From Candidatus Pullilachnospira intestinigallinarum (GTDB taxonomy: Bacteria > Bacillota > Clostridia > Lachnospirales > Lachnospiraceae), in contig DVIN01000021.1 in NCBI GenBank assembly GCA_018711275.1, forward strand, positions 85,671-149,670: a DNA stretch of 64,000 nt, written 5' to 3'. Under the pieces are notes generated by a model. The model was not told where the DNA came from, searched no databases, and worked only from the letters and a program-made list of their open reading frames with translations. Shown here in pieces: positions 52,439 to 60,853 of the stretch; positions within the stretch are counted from its first letter, which is position 1, and each line of letters opens with the position of its first letter. The position numbers were made by a program, and so were the translations under genes.

Positions 52439-53371
52439 ATGAAGGCTGTTAAATTGACCAAGATGGTTGAGGCACTGAACCTGAAGAACATGACGCCGGA
52501 AGTGGATATGAGTCCGATTCGGATCACCGTGCCGGATATTAACCGTCCTGCGCTGCAGCTTACCGGATATTTTGAGCATTTTGCCTCAGAACGGGTGCAG
52601 ATTATCGGGTATGTGGAATTTACCTACCTGAAGCATATGGACAGGGAAGAGAGAATCCGGTGTTTTGAAACATTTATCTCCAAAAAAATTCCCTGTGTGA
52701 TTTTTACCACCATGACAGAACCGGACGAGGATATGCTGGGACTGGCCAGAAAGTATCATGTACCGGTTCTCTGTACGGAAAGAACCACATCTAATTTTAT
52801 GGCGGAGATTATCCGCTGGCTGAATGTTCAGCTGGCGCCCTGCATTTCCATCCATGGTGTTCTGGTGGATGTGTATGGCGAAGGCGTGCTGATTATGGGC
52901 GAGAGCGGAATCGGAAAGAGTGAGGCGGCGCTGGAACTGATTAAGCGGGGACATCGTCTGGTCAGCGATGACGTGGTAGAGATCAGCAAGGTCAGCGACG
53001 AGACACTGGTGGGAAGAGCCCCGGATATTACCCGTCATTTTATTGAACTGCGTGGTATCGGCATCATTGACGTGAAAACATTGTTCGGCGTGGAACATGT
53101 GAAAAACACCCAGTCCATTGATCTGGTGATTAAGCTGGAAGAGTGGGACCGGGAAAAGGAGTATGACCGTCTGGGGCTGAAGGAAGAATATACGGAGATT
53201 CTTGGAAATAAGGTGGTCTGCCATTCCCTGCCCATTCGCCCGGGAAGAAATCTGGCGATTATCGTGGAGGCTGCCGCCGTCAACCACAGACAGAAAAAGA
53301 TGGGGTATAACGCCGCGCAGGAACTGTACAACCGGGTGCAGGCGAATCTGGCCAGGAAAAGGGAGGAGTAA
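52439..53371 (+). CDS. hprK: HPr kinase/phosphorylase
   Basis: 310 residues. It phosphorylates Ser46 of HPr for carbon catabolite control and reverses the reaction. The N-terminal domain reads VEALNLKNMTPEVDMSPIRI. Walker A is GESGIGKS at 154-161, the HPrK signature is ELRGIGIIDVKTLFGVEHV, and YDRLGLKEEY and PIRPGRNLAIIVEAAAVNHRQKKMGYNAA complete the C-terminal helix. ATG 52439 follows AAGGAGG. The glucokinase gene begins 3 bases downstream. Confidence 0.96.
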   Translation: MKAVKLTKMVEALNLKNMTPEVDMSPIRITVPDINRPALQLTGYFEHFASERVQIIGYVEFTYLKHMDREERIRCFETFISKKIPCVIFTTMTEPDEDMLGLARKYHVPVLCTERTTSNFMAEIIRWLNVQLAPCISIHGVLVDVYGEGVLIMGESGIGKSEAALELIKRGHRLVSDDVVEISKVSDETLVGRAPDITRHFIELRGIGIIDVKTLFGVEHVKNTQSIDLVIKLEEWDREKEYDRLGLKEEYTEILGNKVVCHSLPIRPGRNLAIIVEAAAVNHRQKKMGYNAAQELYNRVQANLARKREE

Positions 53372-53374
53372 GAG

Positions 53375-54319
53375 ATGAAGCAGTACTGTTTTGGAATTGA
53401 TATTGGAGGTACTACCGTAAAGTGCGGGCTGTTCACGACAGCCGGTGAGGTTCTGGATAAATGGGAAATCGTAACCGATACCAGTGAAGGCGGAAAGGGA
53501 ATTCTGCCGGATGTGGCCAGGACGATCCTTGACAAGATGGAGGAAAAACATCTGGACCGGGATCAGATTGCCGGTGTGGGTGTGGGTGTGCCCGGTCCGG
53601 TACTGAAAGAGCGTGAGGTGGCTGTGGCAGTGAACCTTCACTGGGGATATACCATGCTGGCGGATGATCTGGAGAAACTTCTTGGCGGCGGTATTTCCGT
53701 CAAAGTAGGGAATGACGCCAACGTTGCCGCCCTGGGAGAGATGTGGAAGGGCGGCGGTGAGGGTTACCGCAATCTTATTATGGCTACTCTGGGAACCGGT
53801 GTCGGCGGAGGAATCATCGTAGATGGCAAGATTGTAACCGGAGCCCACGGCGCCGGAGGAGAGATCGGACATGCCTGCGTGGAGCCGGAGGAGACAGAAC
53901 GCTGTAACTGCGGAAACAGAGGCTGTCTGGAGCAGATGGCTTCCGCCACCGGGATGGTGCGGCTGGCAAAGAAAATCCTGGACGCCACGGAAGAACCCTC
54001 TGTACTGCGTACCGGAGAGATCAGCGCTAAAACGGTCTTTGACGCTTACAAAGCCGGAGATTCGGTGGCTGCCAGAATCGTAGATAAATTTGCCTCCTAT
54101 CTGGGAAATGCGCTGGCGATCTTCTCCTGTGTGGTAGATCCGGATGTGATCGTGCTGGGCGGCGGCGTGTCAAAAGCCGGTCAGCCGCTGATTGATGCCG
54201 TGAAGGTTTACTTCCGGAGAGATGCGTTTACCACCTGTAAAGAGACTCCCATTGTTCTGGCAAAGCTGGGAAATGACGCGGGAATCTACGGCGCGGCGAA
54301 GCTGGTAGTGGAAGAATAA
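53375..54319 (+). CDS. ROK family glucokinase
   Basis: 314 residues. It phosphorylates glucose with ATP. The phosphate-binding start is GIDIGGTTVKCGLF, and GNDANVAALGEMW precedes the glucose-binding EIGHACVEPEE. The ROK zinc motif is CNCGNRGCLEQ. VVDPDVIVLGGGVSKAGQP closes the C-terminal lobe. RBS GGAGGAGTAAGAG overlaps the hprK end, so the two are co-translated; joining a sugar kinase to the HPr kinase is logical for glycolytic and catabolite control. Confidence 0.95.
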   Translation: MKQYCFGIDIGGTTVKCGLFTTAGEVLDKWEIVTDTSEGGKGILPDVARTILDKMEEKHLDRDQIAGVGVGVPGPVLKEREVAVAVNLHWGYTMLADDLEKLLGGGISVKVGNDANVAALGEMWKGGGEGYRNLIMATLGTGVGGGIIVDGKIVTGAHGAGGEIGHACVEPEETERCNCGNRGCLEQMASATGMVRLAKKILDATEEPSVLRTGEISAKTVFDAYKAGDSVAARIVDKFASYLGNALAIFSCVVDPDVIVLGGGVSKAGQPLIDAVKVYFRRDAFTTCKETPIVLAKLGNDAGIYGAAKLVVEE

Positions 54320-54341
54320 AGCGGGACTGGAAAAGGAAATG

Positions 54342-54402
54342 AAAAACGACATTCATCCTTTGGTATTTTGTTATTTGCCAAAGTGATGAGTGTCGTTTTT
54401 TA
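54342..54402. terminator. bidirectional terminator between glucokinase and PBP genes
   Basis: AAAAACGACA and TGTCGTTTTTT, with inner TTGG/CCAA pairing. A-run and T-run on opposite sides serve both converging genes. Confidence 0.9.
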
Positions 54403-54415
54403 TATCGAAAATTGT

Positions 54416-57094
54416 TTACTGCTGTACCACTGTGCCGGCATCGGTTCCACCGGAAGCGGCGCCGGTATCCGGCGCCTGGGTGGGCGCAGGATTTTCGGTA
54501 CCTCCGGAAGTTCCGGTATCCGGGGCCGCCGGCTGCTGTGTCTGTGAACTGTCTGCCGGCGGCGAAGCAGGTGAACTGCCGGCATCCGTACCTGCAGCGG
54601 GCGTGGGGGTTGCGGCCGGTGTTTCCGTACCGGCCGCGGCATTGGGATCCGCCCCCGCCTCCGGTGCGGGAGTGGGAGTGACGGTGGGAACCGGCGTGGG
54701 CTCCGGCGTCGGCGGAACGTAATGCTGCGTACACCTTGCAGTGGGAATGGTGGAGACCTCAAAGTATTCTGTCCTGGTGGGGCAGCCCATACCGGCCAGA
54801 AGTCCGCTTTCTGTACAGATGGTGGCCTGTTTTACGTTAGAGGGCACCTCAAAGTCAGCGGAGGGAAGCTCCTGATGAATTCTGGACATCACATTGGTCC
54901 AGAGCGTTTTGTGAAAATTCTTGCAGTCATCTTCCAGAAGCTCATTGGTATCGTATCCTGCCCAGACCGCACAGGTATAGTAGGGGGTGAACCCTGCAAA
55001 CCATACGTCACGGGTGGCCGATGTGGTACCGGTTTTACCCGCCACAGGCATATTGGAAAGCTGGAAAGCATTTCCGGTACCGCCGCTGTCCTCCACCACG
55101 CTTTCCATGGCACTGGTGAGAAGAAAGGCAGTGCTTTCGCTGAATACCTGACGGGTTTCCGGCTGGTTGTCCAGGAGAACATTTCCGTCCTGATCAAGAA
55201 TTTTTGTGTAGAAAATCGGTTTGATGTAGGTTCCCTGGTTGGCGATGGTGGCGTATGCGGCGGTAAGTTCCAGGTTGGAAACGCCGTAGGTGATACCGCC
55301 CAGCGCGGTGGGATCCTGAACATCGGAGAAAATTTCAATCTCGCCCAGATAATTCTTCACCTCGGAGCGCTCCGTTACCCGTTCAAATCCCAGTTCTTTC
55401 AGATAGTTATAACCTACCCGGGGAGTGATTTCCTGGAAGACCTGTACAGCGATACTGTTACAGGAAATACGGATGGCGTCCCGGATGGTCATGGTTCCCC
55501 GGTAACCGCTGTAGGCATTACGGACAATCCGGTCTTCATCGGTATATTTTACCGGCTGATCCACATAGGTGTCAGCCAGGGTTTTGCCGAAGTCATTGAT
55601 GGCCGGGCCGTATACGGCCAGAGGCTTGAAGGTGGAACCAGGCTGCCGGTAGGTATCGGTGGCCCGGTTCAGCGTCAGGCTGGCCTCCTTCTTTCCGCGT
55701 CCGCCCACCAGGGCTTTCACATATCCCGTATGCTGGTCCATCACCACCATGGAGGACTGAGGCTGTGGAGCAAAACTGAGACGCTCCGCGACAATGGTGG
55801 AGCCGTCGGAAAGAATGTGCTCCTTATAGGCGTCAATATGTGCCTGCGCGTCTTCTTCCGAATCAAACAGCAGGTCGAACTGATCGTCTTCATTGTCCAT
55901 GAAGTAAAGTTTCATCATTTCCTTGCTGTAGTTCTGGGTGGTTCCGTCCGGTTTCTGTACCGTCAGAGCCCAGTCGATACCGATCCTGGTATTGGCAGGG
56001 AAATTTTCCTCATTCTGGTATTCTTCGTCCAGAATGGACTGGATGTCAGGATCCTGCGTGGTGTAGATCCGGAGACCTCCGCTGTACAGCGCATTCTGCG
56101 CCTGCACTTCGGTATATCCCAGTTTTTCCTGCAGATCCGTGGTGATCTGCGAGGTCATTTCATCGATAAAATAGGAATACGGTGAAGTTTCCTGCTGGGA
56201 GTCCGTCTCCTGAATCCGGTCATAAACATTATCTGCCAGCGCTTCATCGTGCGCTTCCTGTGTGATATATCCCTGCTCCAGCATATTATCCAGCACCTTG
56301 GTACGTCTTTTGGCGTTTTCATCCGGATGACGGATGGGATTGTACAGGTAAGGATTCTGCGGGATGGCCGCAAGAACGGCACATTCCGAAAGGGTCAGAT
56401 CACTGCAGTCTTTGCCGAAATACCGCTGGGACGCAGCCTGCACGCCATAGGTACCGGCGGAAAGATTGATGGTATTCAGATAGTTTTCCAGGATCACACT
56501 CTTGGTATCTTCTCCGGCCGCATCCAGGGAAGCTTCCAGCTGCAGCGCCAGATACTGCTCCTGGAACTTTCGGGTAAACCGTTCCAGCGTTCCTTCGTTG
56601 GTCCAGTTGGTGAATACGTTATTTTTTAACAGCTGCTGGGTCAGCGTACTGGCTCCTTCGTTGAAATGGAAGCCCCGCGCCACGCCGTTGAAGAATGCCC
56701 GGACGATTCCCTTGATATCGATGCCGTGATGCTCATAAAAACGTTCGTCTTCAATGGCCACGATGGCATGCTGCATATCCAGCGGAATCTGGTCGATAGA
56801 GACCGATACCCGGTTTGCCGACGGGGCGGATAACTTCTGCAGCTGATTGCCATCCGCGTCATACACGAAGGTGGCATTGCCGCTGGGCATAATATTTACA
56901 TCCGAGATATCCGGAGAATTGTCGATAATCGCCCGGAAAGCGCCGACACCCATACAGCAGACAATCACGCACAGAGCCGCGAAAGTAAGAAAAAGAATCC
57001 GCAGAACACTGACGCCTGCCCGCTTTTCCATTCTGGAAGAAGTGGACGCAAGCTTTTTACGCTTTTTCTGCGTCGATTTTTTCCCATAATTCAT
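54416..57094 (-). CDS. class A penicillin-binding protein (PBP1A type)
   Basis: 892 residues. It polymerises and cross-links peptidoglycan outside the membrane. A basic cytosolic N-terminus precedes one transmembrane helix (ILFLTFAALCVIVCCMGVGAF). The glycosyltransferase has catalytic Glu115 in EDERFYEHHGID and the GASTLTQQLLKN motif. The transpeptidase has Ser487 in QPGSTFKPLAV, SCN and GKTGTTSATRD. The last 130 or so residues are a Pro/Thr/Ala/Gly-rich, probably disordered tail. ATG 57094 with GGAGG is preferred to an upstream in-frame ATG at 57136. Monocistronic. Confidence 0.95.
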   Translation of the reverse strand: MNYGKKSTQKKRKKLASTSSRMEKRAGVSVLRILFLTFAALCVIVCCMGVGAFRAIIDNSPDISDVNIMPSGNATFVYDADGNQLQKLSAPSANRVSVSIDQIPLDMQHAIVAIEDERFYEHHGIDIKGIVRAFFNGVARGFHFNEGASTLTQQLLKNNVFTNWTNEGTLERFTRKFQEQYLALQLEASLDAAGEDTKSVILENYLNTINLSAGTYGVQAASQRYFGKDCSDLTLSECAVLAAIPQNPYLYNPIRHPDENAKRRTKVLDNMLEQGYITQEAHDEALADNVYDRIQETDSQQETSPYSYFIDEMTSQITTDLQEKLGYTEVQAQNALYSGGLRIYTTQDPDIQSILDEEYQNEENFPANTRIGIDWALTVQKPDGTTQNYSKEMMKLYFMDNEDDQFDLLFDSEEDAQAHIDAYKEHILSDGSTIVAERLSFAPQPQSSMVVMDQHTGYVKALVGGRGKKEASLTLNRATDTYRQPGSTFKPLAVYGPAINDFGKTLADTYVDQPVKYTDEDRIVRNAYSGYRGTMTIRDAIRISCNSIAVQVFQEITPRVGYNYLKELGFERVTERSEVKNYLGEIEIFSDVQDPTALGGITYGVSNLELTAAYATIANQGTYIKPIFYTKILDQDGNVLLDNQPETRQVFSESTAFLLTSAMESVVEDSGGTGNAFQLSNMPVAGKTGTTSATRDVWFAGFTPYYTCAVWAGYDTNELLEDDCKNFHKTLWTNVMSRIHQELPSADFEVPSNVKQATICTESGLLAGMGCPTRTEYFEVSTIPTARCTQHYVPPTPEPTPVPTVTPTPAPEAGADPNAAAGTETPAATPTPAAGTDAGSSPASPPADSSQTQQPAAPDTGTSGGTENPAPTQAPDTGAASGGTDAGTVVQQ

Positions 57095-57119
57095 GGTAAT
57101 ACCTCCTTTATAATGGATT

Positions 57120-57125
57120 ATTATA
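57120..57125 (-). promoter_or_regulatory. extended -10 promoter of the PBP gene
   Basis: On the minus strand TGATATAAT (TG extension, perfect TATAAT) lies about 15 bp before the RBS. Confidence 0.5.
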
Positions 57126-57177
57126 TCAAATTCCATTTTTTATTAAAAGCCCCAAATAAAAAGTTCCTATTTTCCTA

Positions 57178-57207
57178 TTGCGCAATGACAGAGAAGGATT
57201 TTATAAT
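57178..57207 (+). promoter_or_regulatory. candidate yigZ promoter
   Basis: TTGCGC (57178-57183), 18 bp, perfect TATAAT (57202-57207). Confidence 0.5.
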
Positions 57208-57274
57208 GAGACAGATCAGTGAAAAAGGCAGGGTCCGGCGAAGAACGGACCGAAAGAAAAGAGAGGACATACAT

Positions 57275-57949
57275 ATGCTGGAACGGTTTAAAACAATCTA
57301 CAGAGGCGGATCAGGAGAGATTGTGGAAAAAAAATCCCGTTTTATTGCCACCGTCCGGCTGACAGAGACGGAGGAAGAGGCGCTGGCATTTATCGAATCG
57401 GTCAGAAAAAAATACTGGAATGCCACCCACAACTGCTATGCTTATGTGATCGGTGAACGGAAAGAACTGATGCGGGCCAGCGATGACGGGGAGCCCCAGG
57501 GGACTGCCGGTCATCCCATGCTGGATGTGCTTTTGGGGGAGGACCTGTATAATGTGACCGTGGTGGTGACCCGGTATTTCGGCGGCACGCTGCTGGGGAC
57601 CGGCGGACTGGTGCGGGCTTACTCCCGGGCAGTGCAGGAAGGAATTGCCCAAAGCCAGGTGATTGAAAGACAGTACGGGACAGTTCTGGAGATTCAGACC
57701 GATTATAATGGAATCGGAAAGATTCTGTATCTGATCGGACAGAAGGGACTTGCCACCCTTGACAGCGAGTACACGGATCAGGTGAAAGTTCGGATTCTGG
57801 TTCCCGTATCAGCGCTGGAACAGACAGAGAAGGAACTGGTGGAAGCTACCAACGGTCGGGCGCGGCTTGTTAGAGGAGAGAGTTTTTACTATGCGAAGCT
57901 GGGGGATAAGATTCTGATGGGAGAGGAACTGACACCGGAAAAGGGCTGA
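57275..57949 (+). CDS. YigZ family protein (IMPACT/UPF0029)
   Basis: 224 residues. EKKSRFIATVRLTETEEEALAFIESVRKKYWNATHNCYAYVIG and the signature ASDDGEPQGTAGHPMLDVL, then VVVTRYFGGTLLGTGGLVRAYSRAV, identify the YigZ/IMPACT fold. The C-terminal DUF1949-like part follows. Function is unknown; a relation to translation regulation by homology to IMPACT is suggested. ATG 57275 lies before the conserved domain; a frame open upstream to 57113 overlaps promoter DNA. RBS AGAGAGGAC. Confidence 0.93.
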   Translation: MLERFKTIYRGGSGEIVEKKSRFIATVRLTETEEEALAFIESVRKKYWNATHNCYAYVIGERKELMRASDDGEPQGTAGHPMLDVLLGEDLYNVTVVVTRYFGGTLLGTGGLVRAYSRAVQEGIAQSQVIERQYGTVLEIQTDYNGIGKILYLIGQKGLATLDSEYTDQVKVRILVPVSALEQTEKELVEATNGRARLVRGESFYYAKLGDKILMGEELTPEKG

Positions 57950-57979
57950 ACGTCCGGCTTTTCGGCGTCGCTTCATAAG

Positions 57980-58015
57980 AGGGACATCCGGACCCGGGCG
58001 GGCCAGGATGTCCCT
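57980..58015. terminator. hairpin between yigZ and the cyclophilin gene
   Basis: AGGGACATCC and GGATGTCCCT with a GC-rich loop, between convergent genes; no strong T-run. Confidence 0.5.
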
Positions 58016-58061
58016 GAAGAATTATAACAGCTATGCCTTCTGACTTTCCTGTCAGAAAAGA

Positions 58062-58580
58062 TCAGCAGGTTTCCGGTTTGGGATACTCCGTGCCGAAAGT
58101 TTCCACTGTAATGGTGCGGATTCTCTGGGGTTCCAGAGGCATATCCCGGAAGTCGGTGGGAGTGGATGCGATTTTGTCCACGATATCCAGTCCCTCCGTC
58201 ACCTTTCCGAAGGCCGCATAGGCGCCGTCCAGATGGGGAGAAGCCTTATGCATGATAAAGAACTGGCTTCCGGCGGAATCCGGATGCATGGCGCGGGCCA
58301 TGGATAGAACGCCCGGCGTGTGCTTCAGATCATTGGCGAAACCGTTCTGGGAAAATTCGCCCTTGATGGAATAACCGGGGCCTCCCATGCCATTGCCGTT
58401 GGGACAGCCGCCCTGGATCATGAAGCCGGGAATCACCCGGTGGAAGATCAGGCCGTCATAAAAGCCTTCCTGAACCAGATGGATAAAATTGTTGACAGTA
58501 TTCGGAGCAATCTCCGGATATAATTCGGCTTTCATCACATCGCCATTTTCCATGGTGATGGTAACAATAGGATTTGCCAT
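58062..58580 (-). CDS. peptidyl-prolyl cis-trans isomerase, cyclophilin type
   Basis: 172 residues. NPIVTITMENGDVMKAELYPEIAPNTVNNFIHLVQEGFYDGLIFHRVIPGFMIQGGCPNGNGMGGPGYSI carries the active-site Arg in FHRVIPGFMIQGG. GVLSMARAMHPDSAGSQFFIMHKASPHLDGAYAAFGKV is the second hallmark. Without signal peptide, so cytosolic; it speeds proline isomerisation in folding proteins. The start is at 58580 with AAAGGAGAG upstream. Confidence 0.96.
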   Translation of the reverse strand: MANPIVTITMENGDVMKAELYPEIAPNTVNNFIHLVQEGFYDGLIFHRVIPGFMIQGGCPNGNGMGGPGYSIKGEFSQNGFANDLKHTPGVLSMARAMHPDSAGSQFFIMHKASPHLDGAYAAFGKVTEGLDIVDKIASTPTDFRDMPLEPQRIRTITVETFGTEYPKPETC

Positions 58581-58613
58581 GTTGTCATCTCTCCTTTTTT
58601 ATGATATGAAGGT

Positions 58614-58642
58614 ATTATAATATGCGGGAGGGAAAGGCGCAA
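58614..58642 (-). promoter_or_regulatory. promoter of the cyclophilin gene
   Basis: On the minus strand TTGCGC (58642-58637), 17 bp, perfect TATAAT (58619-58614). Confidence 0.65.
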
Positions 58643-58650
58643 GGGGAAGC

Positions 58651-58679
58651 TTGCCGCAAGGGCCCCCCTGTGCTATAAT
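58651..58679 (+). promoter_or_regulatory. promoter of the tsaE operon
   Basis: TTGCCG (58651-58656), 17 bp, TATAAT (58674-58679) with a TG extension (TGCTATAAT). Confidence 0.7.
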
Positions 58680-58691
58680 GAGCAGAGTTGC

Positions 58692-58745
58692 TGTCTGCCG
58701 GGGAAGACAGTCATCGGGAAATGAGACAGATTTGATCGGCAGACA
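58692..58745 (+). repeat. inverted repeat in the tsaE leader
   Basis: TGTCTGCCG and CGGCAGACA are perfect 9-bp arms 36 nt apart, with AGACAG/GAGACA repeats inside. It could form a long leader hairpin. Confidence 0.5.
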
Positions 58746-58760
58746 TTCCGTAAATTGTGA

Positions 58761-58784
58761 CGGTGAAGCCGGAAGGCCAAACTG
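58761..58784 (+). repeat. mini-hairpin element, copy 3
   Basis: CGGTGAA-GCC-GGAA-GGC-CAAACTG, matching the elements at 12005 and 39814 and lying 35 bp before tsaE. Confidence 0.45.
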
Positions 58785-58817
58785 AAGCAGCAAAATTGCA
58801 GAAAAGGCGGGAAAAAA

Positions 58818-59246
58818 ATGATTATAGAGACATACAGCCCCGGGGAAACCTTTCAGTTGGGGGAACGTCTGGGACGGCAGGCCCGGGCGGGACAGATCTA
58901 TACTCTGAGAGGGGACCTGGGGGTGGGGAAAACCGTATTTACCCAGGGAATGGCAAAAGGGTTGGGCATTACCGAGGCGGTATCCAGTCCCACCTTTACC
59001 ATTGTCCAGGAATATCAGGAAGGCCGGCTTCCCTTCTATCATTTTGATGTTTACCGGATTGGTGATATTGAGGAGATGGAAGAGATCGGTTACGATGATT
59101 ACTTTTTCGGCGACGGCGTCTGCATGATTGAGTGGGCAGACCGGATCCGGGAGCTGCTGCCGGACCATGTAATATCGGTGGCGATCGAAAAGGACCTGGA
59201 GAAAGGGTTTGACTACCGGAAAATTACGATTGAGGGGCTGGAGTAG
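58818..59246 (+). CDS. tsaE: tRNA threonylcarbamoyladenosine biosynthesis ATPase TsaE
   Basis: 142 residues. It is the ATPase that drives the TsaB-TsaD complex in making t6A at position 37 of tRNAs reading ANN codons. Walker A is LRGDLGVGKTVFTQGMAKGLG; SSPTFTIVQEY and YHFDVYRI follow, with ending acidic IEWADRI. The ATG lies behind AGGCGGG. It starts the cluster tsaE-tsaB-rimI, separated from tsaB by two 48-bp repeats. Confidence 0.95.
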   Translation: MIIETYSPGETFQLGERLGRQARAGQIYTLRGDLGVGKTVFTQGMAKGLGITEAVSSPTFTIVQEYQEGRLPFYHFDVYRIGDIEEMEEIGYDDYFFGDGVCMIEWADRIRELLPDHVISVAIEKDLEKGFDYRKITIEGLE

Positions 59247-59248
59247 GA

Positions 59249-59346
59249 AATCCCCTGCGGGGATACTTTTAAGGCCATACGGCCGGAAAGAGAGGAACCC
59301 CCCTGCGGGGATACCTTTATGGCCATACGGCCAGAAAGAGAGGAAA
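59249..59346 (+). repeat. modular palindromic repeat, locus 4 (two 48-bp units)
   Basis: Each unit has hairpin CCCCTGCGGGG, then ATACyTTTAwGGCC and palindrome GGCCATACGGCC, then GGAAAGAGAGGAA or AGAAAGAGAGGAA. GGCCATAC starts at 59273 and 59321, 48 bp apart. The second copy supplies the ribosome-binding site of tsaB. Confidence 0.85.
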
Positions 59347-59348
59347 CC

Positions 59349-60071
59349 ATGAAATTGCTGGGATTGGACAGCTCCGGGCTGGTGGCATCGGCGGCTATTG
59401 TCGAGGATGACATCCTGCTGGCGGAGTATACCGTAAATTATAAGAAGACACATTCGCAGACTCTGCTTCCTATGCTGGACGCCATTGCCAGTATGACGGA
59501 GCTGGATCTGGAAACCATTGACGCCATCGCGGTGGCGGCGGGGCCGGGCTCTTTTACGGGGCTGCGCATCGGATCGGCCACAGCCAAGGGGCTGGGACTG
59601 GCCCTGAATAAACCGCTGGTGGCGGTTCCCACCGTGGACGCCCTGGCGTATAATCTGTACGATGTGCCGGGGCTGATCTGTCCGTTGATGGACGCCAGGA
59701 GAAATCAGGTGTATACCGGTCTGTACGAGTTCAGAGATCACAAAATGGAGACGGTGGCGCTCCAGATGGCTGTGGGTGTGGAAGAGATTGTGGAGCAGAT
59801 CAACAGCCTGGGCCGGGAAGTGATTTACCTGGGAGATGGGGTGGCGGTATACCGCAGACAGCTGGAGCAGCTGACCCGGGTTCCGTTTTCCTTTGCGCCC
59901 CTCCATCTGAGCCGGCAGAGAGCCGGAGCGGTGGCGGCGCTGGGAGCAGTCTACTATGCCCGCGGTCAGGTGGAGACGGCGGCGGAACACCGGCCGGAGT
60001 ACCTGCGGATGTCCCAGGCGGAGAGGGAACGGGCAGAAAGGGAAGCAAAAAAGAATCATGATAACCATTAG
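59349..60071 (+). CDS. tsaB: t6A biosynthesis protein TsaB
   Basis: 240 residues. It is the catalytically inactive paralogue of TsaD that forms its dimer partner. KLLGLDSSGLVASAAIVEDD opens the ASKHA fold; AVAAGPGSFTGLRIGSATAKGLGLAL is the YeaZ signature. The ATG at 59349 follows GAGAGGAA, which belongs to the repeat. rimI begins inside its last 14 bases. Confidence 0.95.
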   Translation: MKLLGLDSSGLVASAAIVEDDILLAEYTVNYKKTHSQTLLPMLDAIASMTELDLETIDAIAVAAGPGSFTGLRIGSATAKGLGLALNKPLVAVPTVDALAYNLYDVPGLICPLMDARRNQVYTGLYEFRDHKMETVALQMAVGVEEIVEQINSLGREVIYLGDGVAVYRRQLEQLTRVPFSFAPLHLSRQRAGAVAALGAVYYARGQVETAAEHRPEYLRMSQAERERAEREAKKNHDNH

Positions 60072-60522
60072 AGAGATGCAGATCGACGATCTGGAACAGG
60101 TGATGCAGATCGAAGAGCAAAATTTTTCCGTCCCCTGGACAGAGACCGGATTTTTCAGCTTTCTGATCCGGAATGATACGCTGTTTCTGGTGGCAGAGGA
60201 AGAGAAAGAAATTCTGGGATACTGCGGCGTGGTGACGGCCTCCGGAGAAGGCGACATCACCAACGTGGCGGTGAAGAAAAGCCGGCAGAAGGAAGGAATC
60301 GGCAGGCAGATGCTTGCGCAGCTGCTGGCGCGGATGGAAGAGGCAGGGGTTGGCGCTCTGTATCTGGAGGTGCGCGCGGGAAATGCCGGCGCTATTCATC
60401 TGTACCGGAAACTGGGATTTGAGGAAGTGGGCGTCAGAAAAAATTATTACGAGGCCCCCCGGGAGGACGGTCTTGTCATGAAATGGGAGGCTGCTTCCAG
60501 TACTGCAAACCATTCCCAGTAG
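60058..60522 (+). CDS. rimI: ribosomal protein S18-alanine N-acetyltransferase
   Basis: 154 residues, a GNAT enzyme. EEQNFSVPWTETGFFSFLI is the RimI opening and VAVKKSRQKEGIGRQMLAQLL holds the acetyl-CoA-binding loop (R/Q-x-x-G-x-G). YLEVRAGNAGAIHLYRKLGFEEVG completes the fold. The ATG at 60058 overlaps the tsaB end, implying coupled translation. The tsaB-rimI pairing is very common in bacteria. Confidence 0.92.
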   Translation: MITIREMQIDDLEQVMQIEEQNFSVPWTETGFFSFLIRNDTLFLVAEEEKEILGYCGVVTASGEGDITNVAVKKSRQKEGIGRQMLAQLLARMEEAGVGALYLEVRAGNAGAIHLYRKLGFEEVGVRKNYYEAPREDGLVMKWEAASSTANHSQ

Positions 60523-60585
60523 GAAAAAGGATAAGGATTTGGTATCATTGGGCTGTAACAAAAGAACGCCTGAAGGAGGATATCA

Positions 60586-60834
60586 ATGAAAATTTACCGA
60601 GACGACAGAAAAGAAAAAATTTCAGCTGTGATCTGCAACAAATGCGGAAAGAGACTGCTGGTGGCCAACGGAACGGTGATGGAAGGGGTCTGCTCTGTGG
60701 AGGCGGACTGGGGATATTTCTCTCAGAAAGACGGAGAACACCATTCCTTTGACCTGTGCGAATCGTGCTACGATGAACTTGTAAAAAGCTTTCAGATTCC
60801 GGCGGATGTGCAGGAGTGTGTGGAGCTGATTTGA
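60586..60834 (+). CDS. small zinc-ribbon-like protein
   Basis: 82 residues. Two CxxC pairs, ICNKCGKRL and LCESCYDEL, flank about 40 residues including VEADWGYFSQKDGEHHSFD, pointing to a four-cysteine zinc site with nearby histidines. The rest has no known motif. RBS AAGGAGG. It lies between rimI and RNase Z, within the t6A cluster, and may be a nucleic-acid-binding or regulatory protein. Confidence 0.85.
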   Translation: MKIYRDDRKEKISAVICNKCGKRLLVANGTVMEGVCSVEADWGYFSQKDGEHHSFDLCESCYDELVKSFQIPADVQECVELI

Positions 60835-60853
60835 AAAATGACAGAGGAAGATT

